Shown here: piece by piece, positions 1 through 8,245 of the stretch
How positions within the stretch are numbered: position 1 is the first letter of the stretch
Layout of the letters: each line of letters opens with the position of its first letter
Virus record (IMG/VR): IMGVR_UViG_3300009762_000027
Location: 1-31,925 of that record
Source of the DNA: a virus
DNA length: 31,925 bases
Direction: 5' to 3' (one strand)
Translations under genes and position numbers: made by a program
The notes under the pieces: generated by a model
Seen by the model: the letters and a program-made list of their open reading frames with translations, nothing else
Databases searched by the model: none
What the model was told of the DNA's origin: nothing

Positions 1-1
1 G

Positions 2-538
2 CCTTCCTGTGACCTGATCTTGAATGCCAGCCTGTTTGAAGGCTATACGGTGCTGGTGGCAGAAGCGGTGTATTTGGGAGTCCCAGTATTGCTGCCCAGA
101 AAACGCTGGGCCCGTGCACTGGTGGGCGAAGAGTATCCGTTTTTCTATGGCTCGAAGGAGCAGATGTATGCCATGATCCGCCTGATTGCAGACGGCAAAG
201 TCAGTCGAGAGTGGATCGGCCGTTTTGAAAAGACCAGGGAGAAGTTGTCGCATGAACTTGCTTCAGACACCAGCGAGGGAGTTTACCAAGCTGCAGCTGA
301 AGAAGTTGCCAAAATAGATGCATTGGCAGCCAGGGAGCCCCATAGCCGTATCCTGGAGGCGATCTTCCGCCAGTGGGAGATTGGCACAGTCATGTCCCTG
401 CAGGAGATTGGCAAGATTTATCCCGGGACACGGTGTCGATCCAGAATGGGGGTTGATGGGTTCTTCATTTACAAGTATCTGAAGCCGTATTCTGAGCCGG
501 TAGATCCGCTGGCCGGTACGCTGAGGAGGCTTAGGTGA
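2..538 (+). CDS. Glycosyltransferase, GT4-like C-terminal part (5' end cut by window)
   Basis: The frame is open from the first bases of the window, so the N-terminal domain lies outside and the true start is not visible. The readable part opens with DLILNASLFEGYTVLVAEA followed by LGVPVLLP. This is the E-x7-E signature of the nucleotide-sugar donor site in the C-terminal Rossmann domain of GT-B glycosyltransferases (GT4-like). The rest is helical, with a less conserved tail after about residue 110. The enzyme would transfer a sugar from a nucleotide donor to an unknown acceptor. It overlaps the next gene by 4 bases and begins a coupled run with an SGNH hydrolase and two sugar epimerases, which supports a glycan role. 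The fold is fairly sure; donor and acceptor are unknown. Confidence 0.72.
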   Translation, partial: PSCDLILNASLFEGYTVLVAEAVYLGVPVLLPRKRWARALVGEEYPFFYGSKEQMYAMIRLIADGKVSREWIGRFEKTREKLSHELASDTSEGVYQAAAEEVAKIDALAAREPHSRILEAIFRQWEIGTVMSLQEIGKIYPGTRCRSRMGVDGFFIYKYLKPYSEPVDPLAGTLRRLR

Positions 539-1134
539 TTTACGGAACGATCATCTGTTTGGGGGACAGCCTGACAAACGGCGCCCGGGACGAACTGTAC
601 CGCGGCTATCCGGTTGAACTGGAGCTGCTGCTGTATGAAAGGTATGGCCAGAACTGGAACTGCGTCAATGCTGGGGTAAATGGGGAGATCAGCATCGACA
701 TTTACAAGCGGGCGTACAACGTCCTGAAGGCGCATCCGGAAGCCGCAGAAATGGTCTTGCTCTGTGGGACGAACGATGCTAAGGTGCAAGTCAGCACGCC
801 ACCAGATCGCTTTGCTGAGCATGTGGAGGCGATTCTACGCTGTGCCATGCGTTGGGGCAAGATTTCGTACCTGTGCACGATCCCAGACTTGAATGGATTT
901 GGAGCCCCTGATTTCTGCAGCTTTACGATGATTATGCAGTATAACGAAGAGATCGTCAGGCTGGCAGCTAAGTGGGGGGACCGCCTGGTGGATCTGCGTG
1001 GCATGCCCCCGGAGATGTATGCTGATGGCGTGCATTTGAATAACGCTGGCTATAAGGAAGTGGCCAAGCGTGTGGCTTCTGTCATAGCAGAGCATAGGGA
1101 GTATCCAGCTTGTAGAAGAGAGGAGAATCTGTGA
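535..1134 (+). CDS. SGNH/GDSL-family hydrolase (probable carbohydrate esterase)
   Basis: This 199-residue protein has the blocks of SGNH hydrolases: GDSLTNG at residues 10-16 with nucleophile Ser12, a VNAGVNGE block near 44-51 (Gly and Asn of the oxyanion hole), GTND at 78-81, and DGVHLNNAGY at 164-173 holding the catalytic Asp164 and His167. No signal peptide is seen, so it should act in the cytoplasm or on a virion. Members of this family remove or transfer acetyl and acyl groups on sugars and lipids. Placed between a glycosyltransferase and two nucleotide-sugar epimerases, a role in glycan acyl-group tailoring is likely but inferred. The GTG start at 535 overlaps the previous stop and has a GAGGAGG site just upstream. 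Confidence 0.85.
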   Translation: MIYGTIICLGDSLTNGARDELYRGYPVELELLLYERYGQNWNCVNAGVNGEISIDIYKRAYNVLKAHPEAAEMVLLCGTNDAKVQVSTPPDRFAEHVEAILRCAMRWGKISYLCTIPDLNGFGAPDFCSFTMIMQYNEEIVRLAAKWGDRLVDLRGMPPEMYADGVHLNNAGYKEVAKRVASVIAEHREYPACRREENL

Positions 1135-2174
1135 ACGTTCTGATTACTGGTGGAACTGGATTTGTGGGAAGTCACCTGTGCGAGAAGTTGCATCAGCGTG
1201 GCCATGAAGTCTGGGTGCTTGATATTGAGGATAACTGGATCAAGGAGATTGCAGCCTCGACTGGCCGTGTCACATGGTTCAAGGGAACGGTAGTAGACGA
1301 TGACCTGGTGAAAGGGGTCCTGCTGAATGCCAGGCCTGAGGAGATCGTGCACCTGGCCGGCGTCAGTCATACGGTGTCCTCGGCGCTGGGGCAACGCAGT
1401 GCGCTGGAGCCTGGAGTCATGGGGCTGGCGACGATTCAGGATGTGATCAGGCAGCTTTGTGAGCCTGGGCGCCTGTCTAAGCTGCAGGAGCCGCCTCGAA
1501 TTTCGATTGCCAGTTCCAGCCTATGTTCTGGCATGTTCGCAGCAGACAGGCAGCTGAAGAAAGGTTCTGGTTTCGTCTCAGGTGTGGCCAACGATGCCTC
1601 CAAGATAGATTTGAACGACTGCTACCACCAGTACGTCGATAACAAGCTGATGATGGAGATGCTCTGCCACAGCAACCGTTATCAGTTTGGTCAGCCGTTT
1701 ACGATTTTTCGCTTTGGTACGCTGTATGGCCCCCGCATGAATCCGAACGTGGTGACCTGGTATTTTATCCGCAATGCCCTGCTCAAGACGCCTATGATCG
1801 TTCACGGTGATGGCAAGCAGGTCCGGCAGCATTTTTATGTCGAAGATCTGGTTGATGGGATTGTCAAGATTCTGGAGAACCGGCAGAAGTTCCTGAATAA
1901 GACGGTCAGCATCGTCCCTGATCACATGTCGTCGGTGTGGGATATTGCCCAGGCGGTGACGAAGGCAGTTCCGGATGCCAGGATTGAGTGTGTTCAGTCC
2001 AGATCGATAGACGTCAAGGTGAAGCAGATAGCCATGCCTGACGATCTGGTGGAGCTTGGCTGGAGACCGAGATTCAGCCTGGAGGAGGGGATAGCCAAGA
2101 CAGTAGAGTTCTACCGAAACTGCATGGAGCTGGTGCGTGGCGGCGCTGACGAAAGGATCAAGGAGACGAACTGA
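1131..2174 (+). CDS. NAD-dependent sugar epimerase/dehydratase (extended SDR)
   Basis: This 347-residue protein begins with the NAD-binding loop TGGTGFVGSHL (residues 6-16), and Asp31 at the end of the second strand suggests NAD(H) preference. The catalytic pair is YVDNK (Tyr178, Lys182), preceded by a serine cluster IASSS at about 136-140. Its length matches extended short-chain dehydrogenases that act on nucleotide sugars. The RFGTLYGPRM stretch around 205 is typical of the substrate-binding part. It would oxidise a UDP-, GDP- or dTDP-sugar and epimerise or dehydrate it; the exact sugar cannot be read. The GTG start overlaps the upstream stop as GTGA and the stop overlaps the downstream ATG, so translation is coupled. 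Confidence 0.85.
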   Translation: MNVLITGGTGFVGSHLCEKLHQRGHEVWVLDIEDNWIKEIAASTGRVTWFKGTVVDDDLVKGVLLNARPEEIVHLAGVSHTVSSALGQRSALEPGVMGLATIQDVIRQLCEPGRLSKLQEPPRISIASSSLCSGMFAADRQLKKGSGFVSGVANDASKIDLNDCYHQYVDNKLMMEMLCHSNRYQFGQPFTIFRFGTLYGPRMNPNVVTWYFIRNALLKTPMIVHGDGKQVRQHFYVEDLVDGIVKILENRQKFLNKTVSIVPDHMSSVWDIAQAVTKAVPDARIECVQSRSIDVKVKQIAMPDDLVELGWRPRFSLEEGIAKTVEFYRNCMELVRGGADERIKETN

Positions 2175-3217
2175 TGATCCTGCTGATTGTCGGCACGAGG
2201 CCAGAGATTATTAAGCTGGCGCCGGTTGTCTGGGAGCTGGAACGACGCCAGATTCCGTATCGCGTCTTGTTCACGCACCAGTCGTTCTCGCCACAGATGG
2301 GAGCGGAGTTCCTGGAGGAGCTGAAGTACCAGGTGCTCAATGTGCTGTCTGATAGCAGAACGTACGCTGCCTGGGGTGTAGAGAAAGCTTTCTCGGAGAT
2401 GATTGGAGTCACGCAGCTGCTCAAGCCCAGGCTGATAGTTGCAGAAGGAGACACGCACTCGACCGGGCTGGCAGCCATGACTGCTGTAAGCATGGGGATC
2501 AAGTTCGCCCATGTGGAAGCTGGCCTTCGAAGTAACGATGGCACGATGCGCGAAGAGCAGTATCGCAGGATGGCAGACGAAGCTGCCCAGCTGTTGTTCC
2601 TGCCATGCGGGCGCCATTTGCATAACGTGGTTTTCTGCCTGGGTAAGAAGTTCATCGTAGGCAACACGATTGCCGATATGATGGCCTGGTGGACGAAGAA
2701 AATGCCCAAGCCGGACGTGCGACATGACCAAGTCCTGATCACGCTGCACCGCCAGGAGCTGATCACAGATGCGTCTCTGCTGCAGTTAGTTTTGCAAGCG
2801 CTTGCAAATGAGCTGAGCGCTCTTGGCCTGAAGGCGATTTTCCCGTGCCATCCGCATACGAAGAAGTTCCTGCCGCTGCATCTCGAAAACAGCGAATGCA
2901 TTGAAGTGGTTCAGCCGTTCTCGCAGAGGGTGTTTATCAAGAAGCTGCGTGAGTCTGCACTTGTCTTGACCGATTCTGGTGGAGTCCAGGAAGAAGCATG
3001 TATCCTGGGGATTCCAGCTGGGATAATTCGCCAGTCGAATGAACGGTGGGAGACGATTGAAATGAAGGCTGCTATTCTGATGACCCCGCAGATGGTGGCT
3101 GGTGGAGGAAGGCTCTGTCAGGAGGTGTTGACCTCGACCCGCAGAGCGTGGGAGCATCCGTATGGCAAAGATGTTGGTAAGAAGATAGCTGACGTCCTGG
3201 AGGAGCATCATGGTTGA
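2174..3217 (+). CDS. wecB-like: UDP-N-acetylglucosamine 2-epimerase (WecB-like)
   Basis: This 347-residue protein matches non-hydrolysing UDP-GlcNAc 2-epimerases, which interconvert UDP-GlcNAc and UDP-ManNAc. Visible signatures are GTRPEIIKLAPV at 7-18, EGDTHST at 91-97, HVEAGLRS at 113-120, GNTIADM at 163-169, ITLHRQE at 189-195 and DSGGVQEEA at 267-275. It is some 25 residues shorter than most WecB proteins, and several motifs are looser than usual: the Arg-Arg-Glu-Asn motif reads HRQEL. The substrate could therefore be a related UDP-sugar. Codons 208-213 contain one copy of the 18-bp palindrome (2791-2808). It is coupled to the epimerase upstream and overlaps the ParB-domain gene by 8 bases. 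Confidence 0.87.
   Translation: MILLIVGTRPEIIKLAPVVWELERRQIPYRVLFTHQSFSPQMGAEFLEELKYQVLNVLSDSRTYAAWGVEKAFSEMIGVTQLLKPRLIVAEGDTHSTGLAAMTAVSMGIKFAHVEAGLRSNDGTMREEQYRRMADEAAQLLFLPCGRHLHNVVFCLGKKFIVGNTIADMMAWWTKKMPKPDVRHDQVLITLHRQELITDASLLQLVLQALANELSALGLKAIFPCHPHTKKFLPLHLENSECIEVVQPFSQRVFIKKLRESALVLTDSGGVQEEACILGIPAGIIRQSNERWETIEMKAAILMTPQMVAGGGRLCQEVLTSTRRAWEHPYGKDVGKKIADVLEEHHG
2791..2808. repeat. Dispersed palindrome copy 1 (18 bp, inside the 2-epimerase gene)
   Basis: TTTGCAAGCGCTTGCAAA is a perfect 18-bp palindrome whose 14-bp core TGCAAGCGCTTGCA recurs seven times in the window. Here it encodes Leu-Gln-Ala-Leu-Ala within the epimerase. It fits the relaxed CcpA cre pattern TGNAANCGNTNNCA. 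Function is unknown. Confidence 0.85.
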
Positions 3218-4028
3218 AATTTTCGAAACAGTTATGATCCCGAAGAATAAGATCAGGCCGAATGAATGGAACCCGAATGTCATGACGGCTGACCTGTTCA
3301 ATGAGCTGACGGAGAACATTGAATCGTTAGGAGCTGTGCAGGATGTTGTAGTCGCTCCGTTGGCGCCAGAAGAACAGACTGACGGCTATGAATTTCGTAT
3401 CGTAGATGGCGAGCACCGTTTTGATGGCTTCAGCGTCCTGGACTTGGAGCTGATTCCCTGCAAGATTGTCGGCATCAGTGAGGACGATCAGAAGTTCCAG
3501 ACTGTTAAGTTGAACCGGCTGCGTGGAAAGTTTAACCAGAAGAAGTTTACTGCTCTGGTAAAAGACCTGATGAACCGCTACAGCCTGGAGGAAGTGGCCC
3601 AGCGGATGGCGTTTACCGATCCGACTGAACTGGAAGCCATGCTGGAGCATGCCCGGGAGTCCCTGCCGTCAGAAGAAATGCAGAATGAATTTGACAAGGC
3701 CAGGGGTGAGATCAAGACGGTGGACGATCTGTCCATGGTGCTGAACCGCTTGTTCACGAAGTATGGCGACACGTTGCCGTACAATTTTATGATCCTGGAT
3801 TTTGGTGGCAAGGAGCATATGTGGGTGCGCATGCATCCGCATGATCACCGTGCTATTCTGCATCAGGCCCGGGAGTGCGTAGCCCATGGCGTTACGTTTG
3901 ACTCAGTATTGGCTCGAATGATCAGCGTCATGTCAGTAAAGGAGTTTGTAGAAACGCACCGCGATTTCCTGAGGGAGCCCAGCCAAGAGACTGCCTCCCG
4001 CGGCTCGGTTGCCGCATTTGATGACTGA
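3210..4028 (+). CDS. ParB/Srx-fold domain protein
   Basis: The first ~120 of 272 residues form a ParB/sulfiredoxin-like domain: a KIRPNEWNPN entry motif at 14-23, a helix ELTENIESLGAVQDVVV, and the box VDGEHRF at 65-71. Domains of this fold are CTPases or nucleases in chromosome segregation proteins and occur as single-domain proteins in many phages, often beside the terminase. A helical stretch (residues 120-160, SLEEVAQRMAFTDPTELEAML) could be a weak helix-turn-helix. The C-terminal part is unrecognised. It overlaps the 2-epimerase by 8 bases and its stop overlaps the small terminase start, so it belongs to the packaging operon. Whether it binds the dispersed palindrome is an open question. 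Confidence 0.8.
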   Translation: MVEIFETVMIPKNKIRPNEWNPNVMTADLFNELTENIESLGAVQDVVVAPLAPEEQTDGYEFRIVDGEHRFDGFSVLDLELIPCKIVGISEDDQKFQTVKLNRLRGKFNQKKFTALVKDLMNRYSLEEVAQRMAFTDPTELEAMLEHARESLPSEEMQNEFDKARGEIKTVDDLSMVLNRLFTKYGDTLPYNFMILDFGGKEHMWVRMHPHDHRAILHQARECVAHGVTFDSVLARMISVMSVKEFVETHRDFLREPSQETASRGSVAAFDD

Positions 4029-4777
4029 TGGCTACGGATAAGCACCAGAGCATCCAGGATAATATCAGTCTGACCAGTGAGGAGCTGTTAGCGGCTCTCC
4101 GGAAGGCTGTAAGTCCGCCTGGAAAACGTGGCACCTGGCTGCAGAAGCTTTCGAATCGTCAGCTGGCAGAGGTGTATCACCGCCTGAAAATGGGCCAGTC
4201 GTCGTATAAGGTGGTGCAGATAGCCCAGCGCGATTGGAAAGTCGAAGTTGACAGTAGTGTCAAATCGCTGTGCCGCGCAGTGCGGGCGTTCAAGCTGAAA
4301 GTAATGGGAGACCTGCAGCTGATAAATGGCAGGGGGACGCAGCAAGGCAGGGAGATTTCAGCCAAGCTGCAAGAGAAAGCCGACCGCTTGATCGAAAAGT
4401 TGGATGCCATGGGCCGCATGCGCTGGCTGATAGAAGTCCAGACTGATCGCATTGAACTGTATCGCGAGAAAGAAACGACGACGCGGCTGCCGTTTAAGGC
4501 GACAGACCAGTCGATAAAAGTTCTGGGAGAATTGCTGACCCAGTTTGTGTGCATGCAAAGAGATTTGGGAGCCATTCCGCAGGTGCCAATGGAGATCAGT
4601 TTAACGACGAAAGGTAAGTTCGATGAAGTTATGCGAGGCCTGGGGCCCGATGGCATGCGGGTAGCCGATGCAGTTGGCAGATTCCTGGGATGGTCGGAGA
4701 CGCATGCAGTTAAGATGTTAATGGACGAAAAGACTGGAGTTTATGTTCCGGTAGGAGACAAAGATGCAGGTTCATGA
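4028..4777 (+). CDS. terS-like: Probable terminase small subunit
   Basis: No family motif is certain. The call rests on position and build. The gene ends 14 bases inside the large terminase, as small terminase genes often do. It has an N-terminal DNA-binding-like region (residues 41-90, LSNRQLAEVYHRLKMG then a second basic helix VKSLCRAVRAFKLK), followed by helices with coiled-coil character (110-145). At 249 residues it is longer than most small terminases. Such proteins recognise the packaging site and load the motor. It could instead be another DNA-binding regulator. The start ATG overlaps the upstream stop (TGATG). Confidence 0.55.
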   Translation: MATDKHQSIQDNISLTSEELLAALRKAVSPPGKRGTWLQKLSNRQLAEVYHRLKMGQSSYKVVQIAQRDWKVEVDSSVKSLCRAVRAFKLKVMGDLQLINGRGTQQGREISAKLQEKADRLIEKLDAMGRMRWLIEVQTDRIELYREKETTTRLPFKATDQSIKVLGELLTQFVCMQRDLGAIPQVPMEISLTTKGKFDEVMRGLGPDGMRVADAVGRFLGWSETHAVKMLMDEKTGVYVPVGDKDAGS

Positions 4778-6851
4778 ACGTTTGCAAAAGTTCGTCCCGC
4801 TGAATGCAGCCATGGATGCTGTGGTTATGTCGGCGGAAGAAGCTGGTCTGAAAGGTAGGTCGGCTGAAGTAGTTAAGACGTTACTGGAGTTCTGTGTGCC
4901 TGTGCCAGGTAAAGATGGCCCAGTGATCAGCTTGATGGATCTGCATGGCTTTATGAGCAACCTGCAGAAGGCGATTCAGACGCAAGATCACAGCTTCCTG
5001 TTTGAAAAGCGAGGTCTGAAAGTTGGCAGAGTAGTAGATGTTCAGGAGTTCACTGAAAGCCCGGAGTATATGGGGCAACGTGGCCACGTTCGTCCGGCCA
5101 TCATGTCAGAATTACGCCGCCTGTTTGATGAGCCAAATTACATAGAAGCAGTTCTGACAGGAGCCATCGGTATTGGGAAGAACTATTTTGCAGATATGGC
5201 GATGGCGTACATGCTGTACCTGCTTAGCGTGTACGTGAATCCGCAGGTGGAGTTTGATCTGGCGCCTGGCTCGTCCATCGTTTTTATCATGCAGTCGATG
5301 TCCCTGGCGCTTGCAAAGAAGGTAGCTTTTGGTCAGTTTGCCGATAGATTGCGAGTCAGTCCGTATTTTCATAAGTTTTTCCCGTTTGATACGAATTTTG
5401 TCTCTGAATTGCGGTTTCCGAATAATATCACGGTGTATCCGGCTGGTGGCAGCGATACGGCTGCCATTGGTATGAACGTCTTTGGTGGAGTCATCGATGA
5501 AATGAACTTCATGGCCAGAACCAGAGACAGCCAGTTTGTCAAGTTTACGCACGAACAGGAGTATGATCAGGCTGAACGCCTGTACACGACGTTGATCCGA
5601 CGCATGCAGTCCCGTTTTATGCAGCATGGCAGGCTGCCTGGCAAACTGATCATGATTTCGTCGGTGAATTACCCGGGTGATTTTACTGATCGCAAGATGG
5701 AAGAAGCCAGGGAGGAAATTAAGAAGCATGGCAAGACCACGATTTTTGTCATGAAGCTGTCAGCCTGGGAGTCCCTACCGAAAGACCGTTTTAGTGGTGA
5801 GACTTTCCTGGTAGAAGTAGGCAACGAACTGAAGATGTCCAGAATGATAGATTCGATGCCCGACGCAGTCGACGAAGAAGATGTCATTGAAGTGCCGATT
5901 GAGTACAAGTCGGTGTTTGAACGGGATCTGCCGGCAGCCTTGCGTGATATTGCAGGTGTTGCCACAGGATCGACGCATCCGTTCATCCCGTACCGCCACT
6001 TGATAAACCAGGCGCAGCTGAATTTTGGGGAAGTAATGAATGGGCGCCAGCTGTTCAAGCAAGAAAGCTGCATCCTGTCTCGAATAGTAGGAGATCCGTA
6101 CGATCCAGAATGGGAGCACCTGATAGATTTGGATTACGTAGAAGATTTTGTCCTGAACCGAGAGCAAGTCTTTGCAGCGCATATTGACGTGGGGATCACG
6201 CAGGACGCCTTGGGGATTGCTATCGGCCGTATTATCGGCGATAAGTTGCTGCCGTCAGCCAAGTATTATGATGAACGTTCCCAGGCGTTTATTGAAGTGA
6301 AAGATATGAGGGCGCCAATTTATCAGATAGATGGCCTGCTGCAAGTAACGCCGCCTCCGTCTGGTGAAATTGATCTGGAGTTAGCCCGTGATCTGATCCT
6401 GTTCCTGCGTAGCTTGTTCAACTTGCAGTGGGTGTCATTGGACAGCTACCAGTCAGTCATGTTGATCCAGTCGTTTAGAAAGATGCGGATCAGATCGGGT
6501 GTTCTGTCAGTTGATGTGGATATGACGCCATATGCAGAACTGAAGCAGGCGATTAAGGATGAACGCCTCCTGTTCCCGCCGCATATAGTCGCTGCCAGGG
6601 AGTTGCGGGAGATTGAAAAGAATCCGACGAAGAATAAGATTGATCACCCGCAAGGTGGCAGTAAAGATGTGGCAGACGCGATGGCCGGCTGTGTGTACAT
6701 TTTGAACCGGAAGGAAGGAGACCAGCGCAGGCAGTTTCGTCGTAGCAGATCTGATCTGTTTGCGTTGGCTGAAGCGTCAGGCAGTCAGCAGCAGGGTGTA
6801 CGCAAGATTCGTTTCAGGAATTCGCATTTGAGGGGTTCGCGGGAATTGTAG
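4764..6851 (+). CDS. terL: Terminase large subunit (packaging ATPase/nuclease)
   Basis: This 695-residue protein carries a Walker A-like loop GAIGIGKN at 133-140, a Walker B VFGGVIDEMNF at 239-249 with catalytic Glu246, and a coupling motif KLIMISSVNYPGD at 294-306. These form the ATPase that pumps DNA into the prohead. The C-terminal half looks like the RNase H-like nuclease: HIDVGITQDALGIAIG with Asp475, VSLDSYQS in the middle, and GGSKDVADAMAG near residue 650. It is longer than the usual 450-600 residues, with about 100 extra N-terminal residues before the ATPase. Capsid genes normally follow a large terminase closely, but here about 18 kb of accessory genes intervene. No portal gene follows. 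Confidence 0.88.
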   Translation: MQVHERLQKFVPLNAAMDAVVMSAEEAGLKGRSAEVVKTLLEFCVPVPGKDGPVISLMDLHGFMSNLQKAIQTQDHSFLFEKRGLKVGRVVDVQEFTESPEYMGQRGHVRPAIMSELRRLFDEPNYIEAVLTGAIGIGKNYFADMAMAYMLYLLSVYVNPQVEFDLAPGSSIVFIMQSMSLALAKKVAFGQFADRLRVSPYFHKFFPFDTNFVSELRFPNNITVYPAGGSDTAAIGMNVFGGVIDEMNFMARTRDSQFVKFTHEQEYDQAERLYTTLIRRMQSRFMQHGRLPGKLIMISSVNYPGDFTDRKMEEAREEIKKHGKTTIFVMKLSAWESLPKDRFSGETFLVEVGNELKMSRMIDSMPDAVDEEDVIEVPIEYKSVFERDLPAALRDIAGVATGSTHPFIPYRHLINQAQLNFGEVMNGRQLFKQESCILSRIVGDPYDPEWEHLIDLDYVEDFVLNREQVFAAHIDVGITQDALGIAIGRIIGDKLLPSAKYYDERSQAFIEVKDMRAPIYQIDGLLQVTPPPSGEIDLELARDLILFLRSLFNLQWVSLDSYQSVMLIQSFRKMRIRSGVLSVDVDMTPYAELKQAIKDERLLFPPHIVAARELREIEKNPTKNKIDHPQGGSKDVADAMAGCVYILNRKEGDQRRQFRRSRSDLFALAEASGSQQQGVRKIRFRNSHLRGSREL

Positions 6852-6873
6852 CTAAATGAAAAGGAGGTGTGTC

Positions 6874-7215
6874 ATGGCAGATCAGCAGGGTCCGGGGTAT
6901 GAGATTCTGACGGGGCCGAACCAGGCCAAAGTCAACCAGGTGGTGAATATCGTCCATGCTTTCCAGACGCAGGTGACGAAGGAGCTGCGCAGGCAGGCGC
7001 TTGATCTGCACCGCGCCGGCAAGCTGAATAAGATCGCAGATCCGACGCAGGAGAATTTGCTGGATCTGCGACGTGATCTGGTACAGGCGGTGAAAGAAGG
7101 TATGTTGGAGCGTAAAGACCAGGAAGTCAAGATTGGAGTCCTGGCAGCTCTGATCTGGTACACGCGCCTGGAAGAAGACCGACGTTTCAACGTGGAGCAT
7201 TACGGCACAGATTAA
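6874..7215 (+). CDS. Small helical protein of unknown function
   Basis: The likely start is ATG 6874, seven bases after a strong AAAGGAGGTG site. An in-frame ATG at 6856 lies upstream of that site and is less likely. The 113-residue product is almost all helix: residues 20-70 are amphipathic and charged, followed by QEVKIGVLAALIWYTRLEEDRRF. No cysteines, signal peptide or recognisable domain are seen. It is the first gene after the terminase, starts 22 bases beyond it and is probably on the same transcript. Function is unknown. Confidence 0.75.
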   Translation: MADQQGPGYEILTGPNQAKVNQVVNIVHAFQTQVTKELRRQALDLHRAGKLNKIADPTQENLLDLRRDLVQAVKEGMLERKDQEVKIGVLAALIWYTRLEEDRRFNVEHYGTD

Positions 7216-7285
7216 GGTGCTCTGGAGTGTGACAAGGTGGAGTGCTCTGGACGAATGCCGCCATTGCGCGGCACGAGGAGTAGCC

Positions 7286-7459
7286 ATGTTTTCATGGAAA
7301 TGGTGGGCAGTGTTCGGGGTGGAGTTTTTGGTCTTAGGTGTAGCGGCGAATATCGCTGCTTATCTGCTGATTGAGCATTATAGGCCGAAGCCGGCGCCAG
7401 TTGTTGTCAAGCCATGCCGGAGAACGGTGAAAAAGACTTCGCCGGAGGGGGCTGCATGA
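7286..7459 (+). CDS. Small single-pass membrane protein
   Basis: ATG 7286 follows a GAGGAG site. The 57-residue product begins with Trp-rich MFSWKWWAVFGVEF and continues into a hydrophobic helix (about residues 8-28, ending AAYLLIEHY). A proline- and lysine-rich tail follows (RPKPAPVVVKPCRR). This is a classic N-in single-pass topology with a basic tail. The stop overlaps the next ATG (ATGA). A lysis or superinfection role is possible for two adjacent tiny membrane proteins, but nothing proves it. Confidence 0.65.
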   Translation: MFSWKWWAVFGVEFLVLGVAANIAAYLLIEHYRPKPAPVVVKPCRRTVKKTSPEGAA

Positions 7460-7641
7460 GCACGCTGCAGAAAGCTCTGTTGTTAGCTGCTTGTGCGGTG
7501 GCCGCCATCGTCATCGTCAAGGGTGGGGCGTATGTATACGACCTGCTTTTCGGTAGTGAGCCTCTCGACCCGGATGAAGTGAAGGAAGTTGAAGGAGCGG
7601 TTGAAAAAGTTGCTGAAGTGGTCGTCGAAGTCCTGGTGTAA
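7456..7641 (+). CDS. Small membrane-anchored acidic protein
   Basis: This 61-residue protein begins MSTLQKALLLAACAVAAIVIVKGGAYVY, a hydrophobic N-terminal helix with an AAC that is too loose to call a lipobox. It ends in an acidic amphipathic helix (DPDEVKEVEGAVEKVAEVVV). The ATG overlaps the upstream stop, so it is coupled to the other small membrane protein. A holin- or spanin-like role cannot be excluded, since both small membrane genes lie together, but no known family is recognised. An in-frame ATG at 7414 would add a hydrophilic leader and is less likely. Confidence 0.65.
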   Translation: MSTLQKALLLAACAVAAIVIVKGGAYVYDLLFGSEPLDPDEVKEVEGAVEKVAEVVVEVLV

Positions 7642-7643
7642 GC

Positions 7644-7841
7644 ATGAACGATGATGGTTGCCAGTGGGTAGGCTGCGAGGCCGAAGCTGAATACCGCGTG
7701 TTGCCTGAGCCTGGTTCTGTAACGGATCAGCCGCTGGAGCTGTGTGCGGAGCATTATGACCACATGGTCAGAATGGGGATGATCGAGCCCGTTTATGATC
7801 TGAATCCGCCAGATCCCAGCTGCATTGATCCGACAGACTGA
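7644..7841 (+). CDS. Small zinc-finger-like protein
   Basis: The 65-residue product has CQWVGC near the N-terminus and CAEHYDH near residue 35. This C-x4-C...C-x2-H arrangement suits a single zinc site. The end is Pro- and Asp-rich. Many phages carry such tiny treble-clef or ribbon proteins of unknown role. It starts two bases after the previous stop, and its 3' end overlaps the candidate TTG start of the next gene. Confidence 0.6.
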   Translation: MNDDGCQWVGCEAEAEYRVLPEPGSVTDQPLELCAEHYDHMVRMGMIEPVYDLNPPDPSCIDPTD

Positions 7842-8022
7842 GGTTGGCAGCCAGGCGTGGTCGACCTGGAACGCAGAACGTTTGCGTGTAGCACGCCTGC
7901 ATGTAGAGCATCGCACGCTGAATCCGGGGGAGGTGCTGCCGAAATGCGTGCAAGCGCTTGCAAAAAGTCCGAAGAAAGTCACGCCAGGACTGCGTGTAAT
8001 CAGATTTTTGCCAAAGGAGTAA
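7825..8022 (+). CDS. Small protein ending in an RVIRFLPKE motif
   Basis: The frame runs from a TTG at 7825 and overlaps the previous gene by 17 bases. No other start is evident in frame, so the start is unsure. The C-terminus KKVTPGLRVIRFLPKE resembles KRKIPKGVRVIRFMPKE at the end of the unrelated-looking 254-residue protein at 17060-17824. That similarity supports this frame being coding. The palindrome copy at 7949-7962 lies inside and encodes Val-Gln-Ala-Leu-Ala. The final codons also provide the AAAGGAG site of the next gene. Confidence 0.5.
   Translation: MIRQTEVGSQAWSTWNAERLRVARLHVEHRTLNPGEVLPKCVQALAKSPKKVTPGLRVIRFLPKE
7949..7962. repeat. Dispersed palindrome copy 2 (14 bp)
   Basis: TGCAAGCGCTTGCA, a perfect palindrome preceded by G, lies inside the small gene at 7825-8022 in the frame that reads Val-Gln-Ala-Leu-Ala. 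It is identical to the core of the other six copies. Confidence 0.85.
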
Positions 8023-8025
8023 GCC

Positions 8026-8244
8026 ATGGATACCGTCGTGATCGAAGTTGCCATTGCTAAGTTGTCTCCGAAGCCTGGAGATGTAGTGTTCATCATGTCT
8101 GATCGCGGTGACCTGCCGCCTGACGACGTGGTCAAGGAGCTGCGGCGTGTGCTGCAGGCGCATTGCCCTGGAGTGCTGTTCATGTTTGCTCCGAAGGGGC
8201 TGGAGTTTAACGTTGTCAGCTCAGAGGGCGAGGAAGGCGCATGA
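8026..8244 (+). CDS. Small protein of unknown function
   Basis: ATG 8032 is preceded by AAAGGAGTAAGCC, but the frame's first ATG at 8026 is the better spaced one. The product has about 72 residues: MDTVVIEVAIAKLSPKPGDVVFIMSD, then an LPPDDVVKELRRVLQAHCPGV helix and a short strand. This alternating strand-helix-strand build suggests a compact alpha/beta fold. No signature residues are recognised. The stop is followed after one base by the next ATG. Confidence 0.6.
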   Translation: MDTVVIEVAIAKLSPKPGDVVFIMSDRGDLPPDDVVKELRRVLQAHCPGVLFMFAPKGLEFNVVSSEGEEGA

Positions 8245-8245
8245 T

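Noticed and set aside
469-822. Minus-strand open frames throughout, including frames of 200-340 residues opposite the 2-epimerase, ligase and terminase genes
   Set aside because: Each lies opposite a well-supported + strand gene and lacks a motif or ribosome site; they reflect codon bias.
7857-8060. 67-residue + strand frame with four cysteines
   Set aside because: It overlaps two better frames. The RVIRFLPKE end of the 7825 frame and the start at 8026 favour those.
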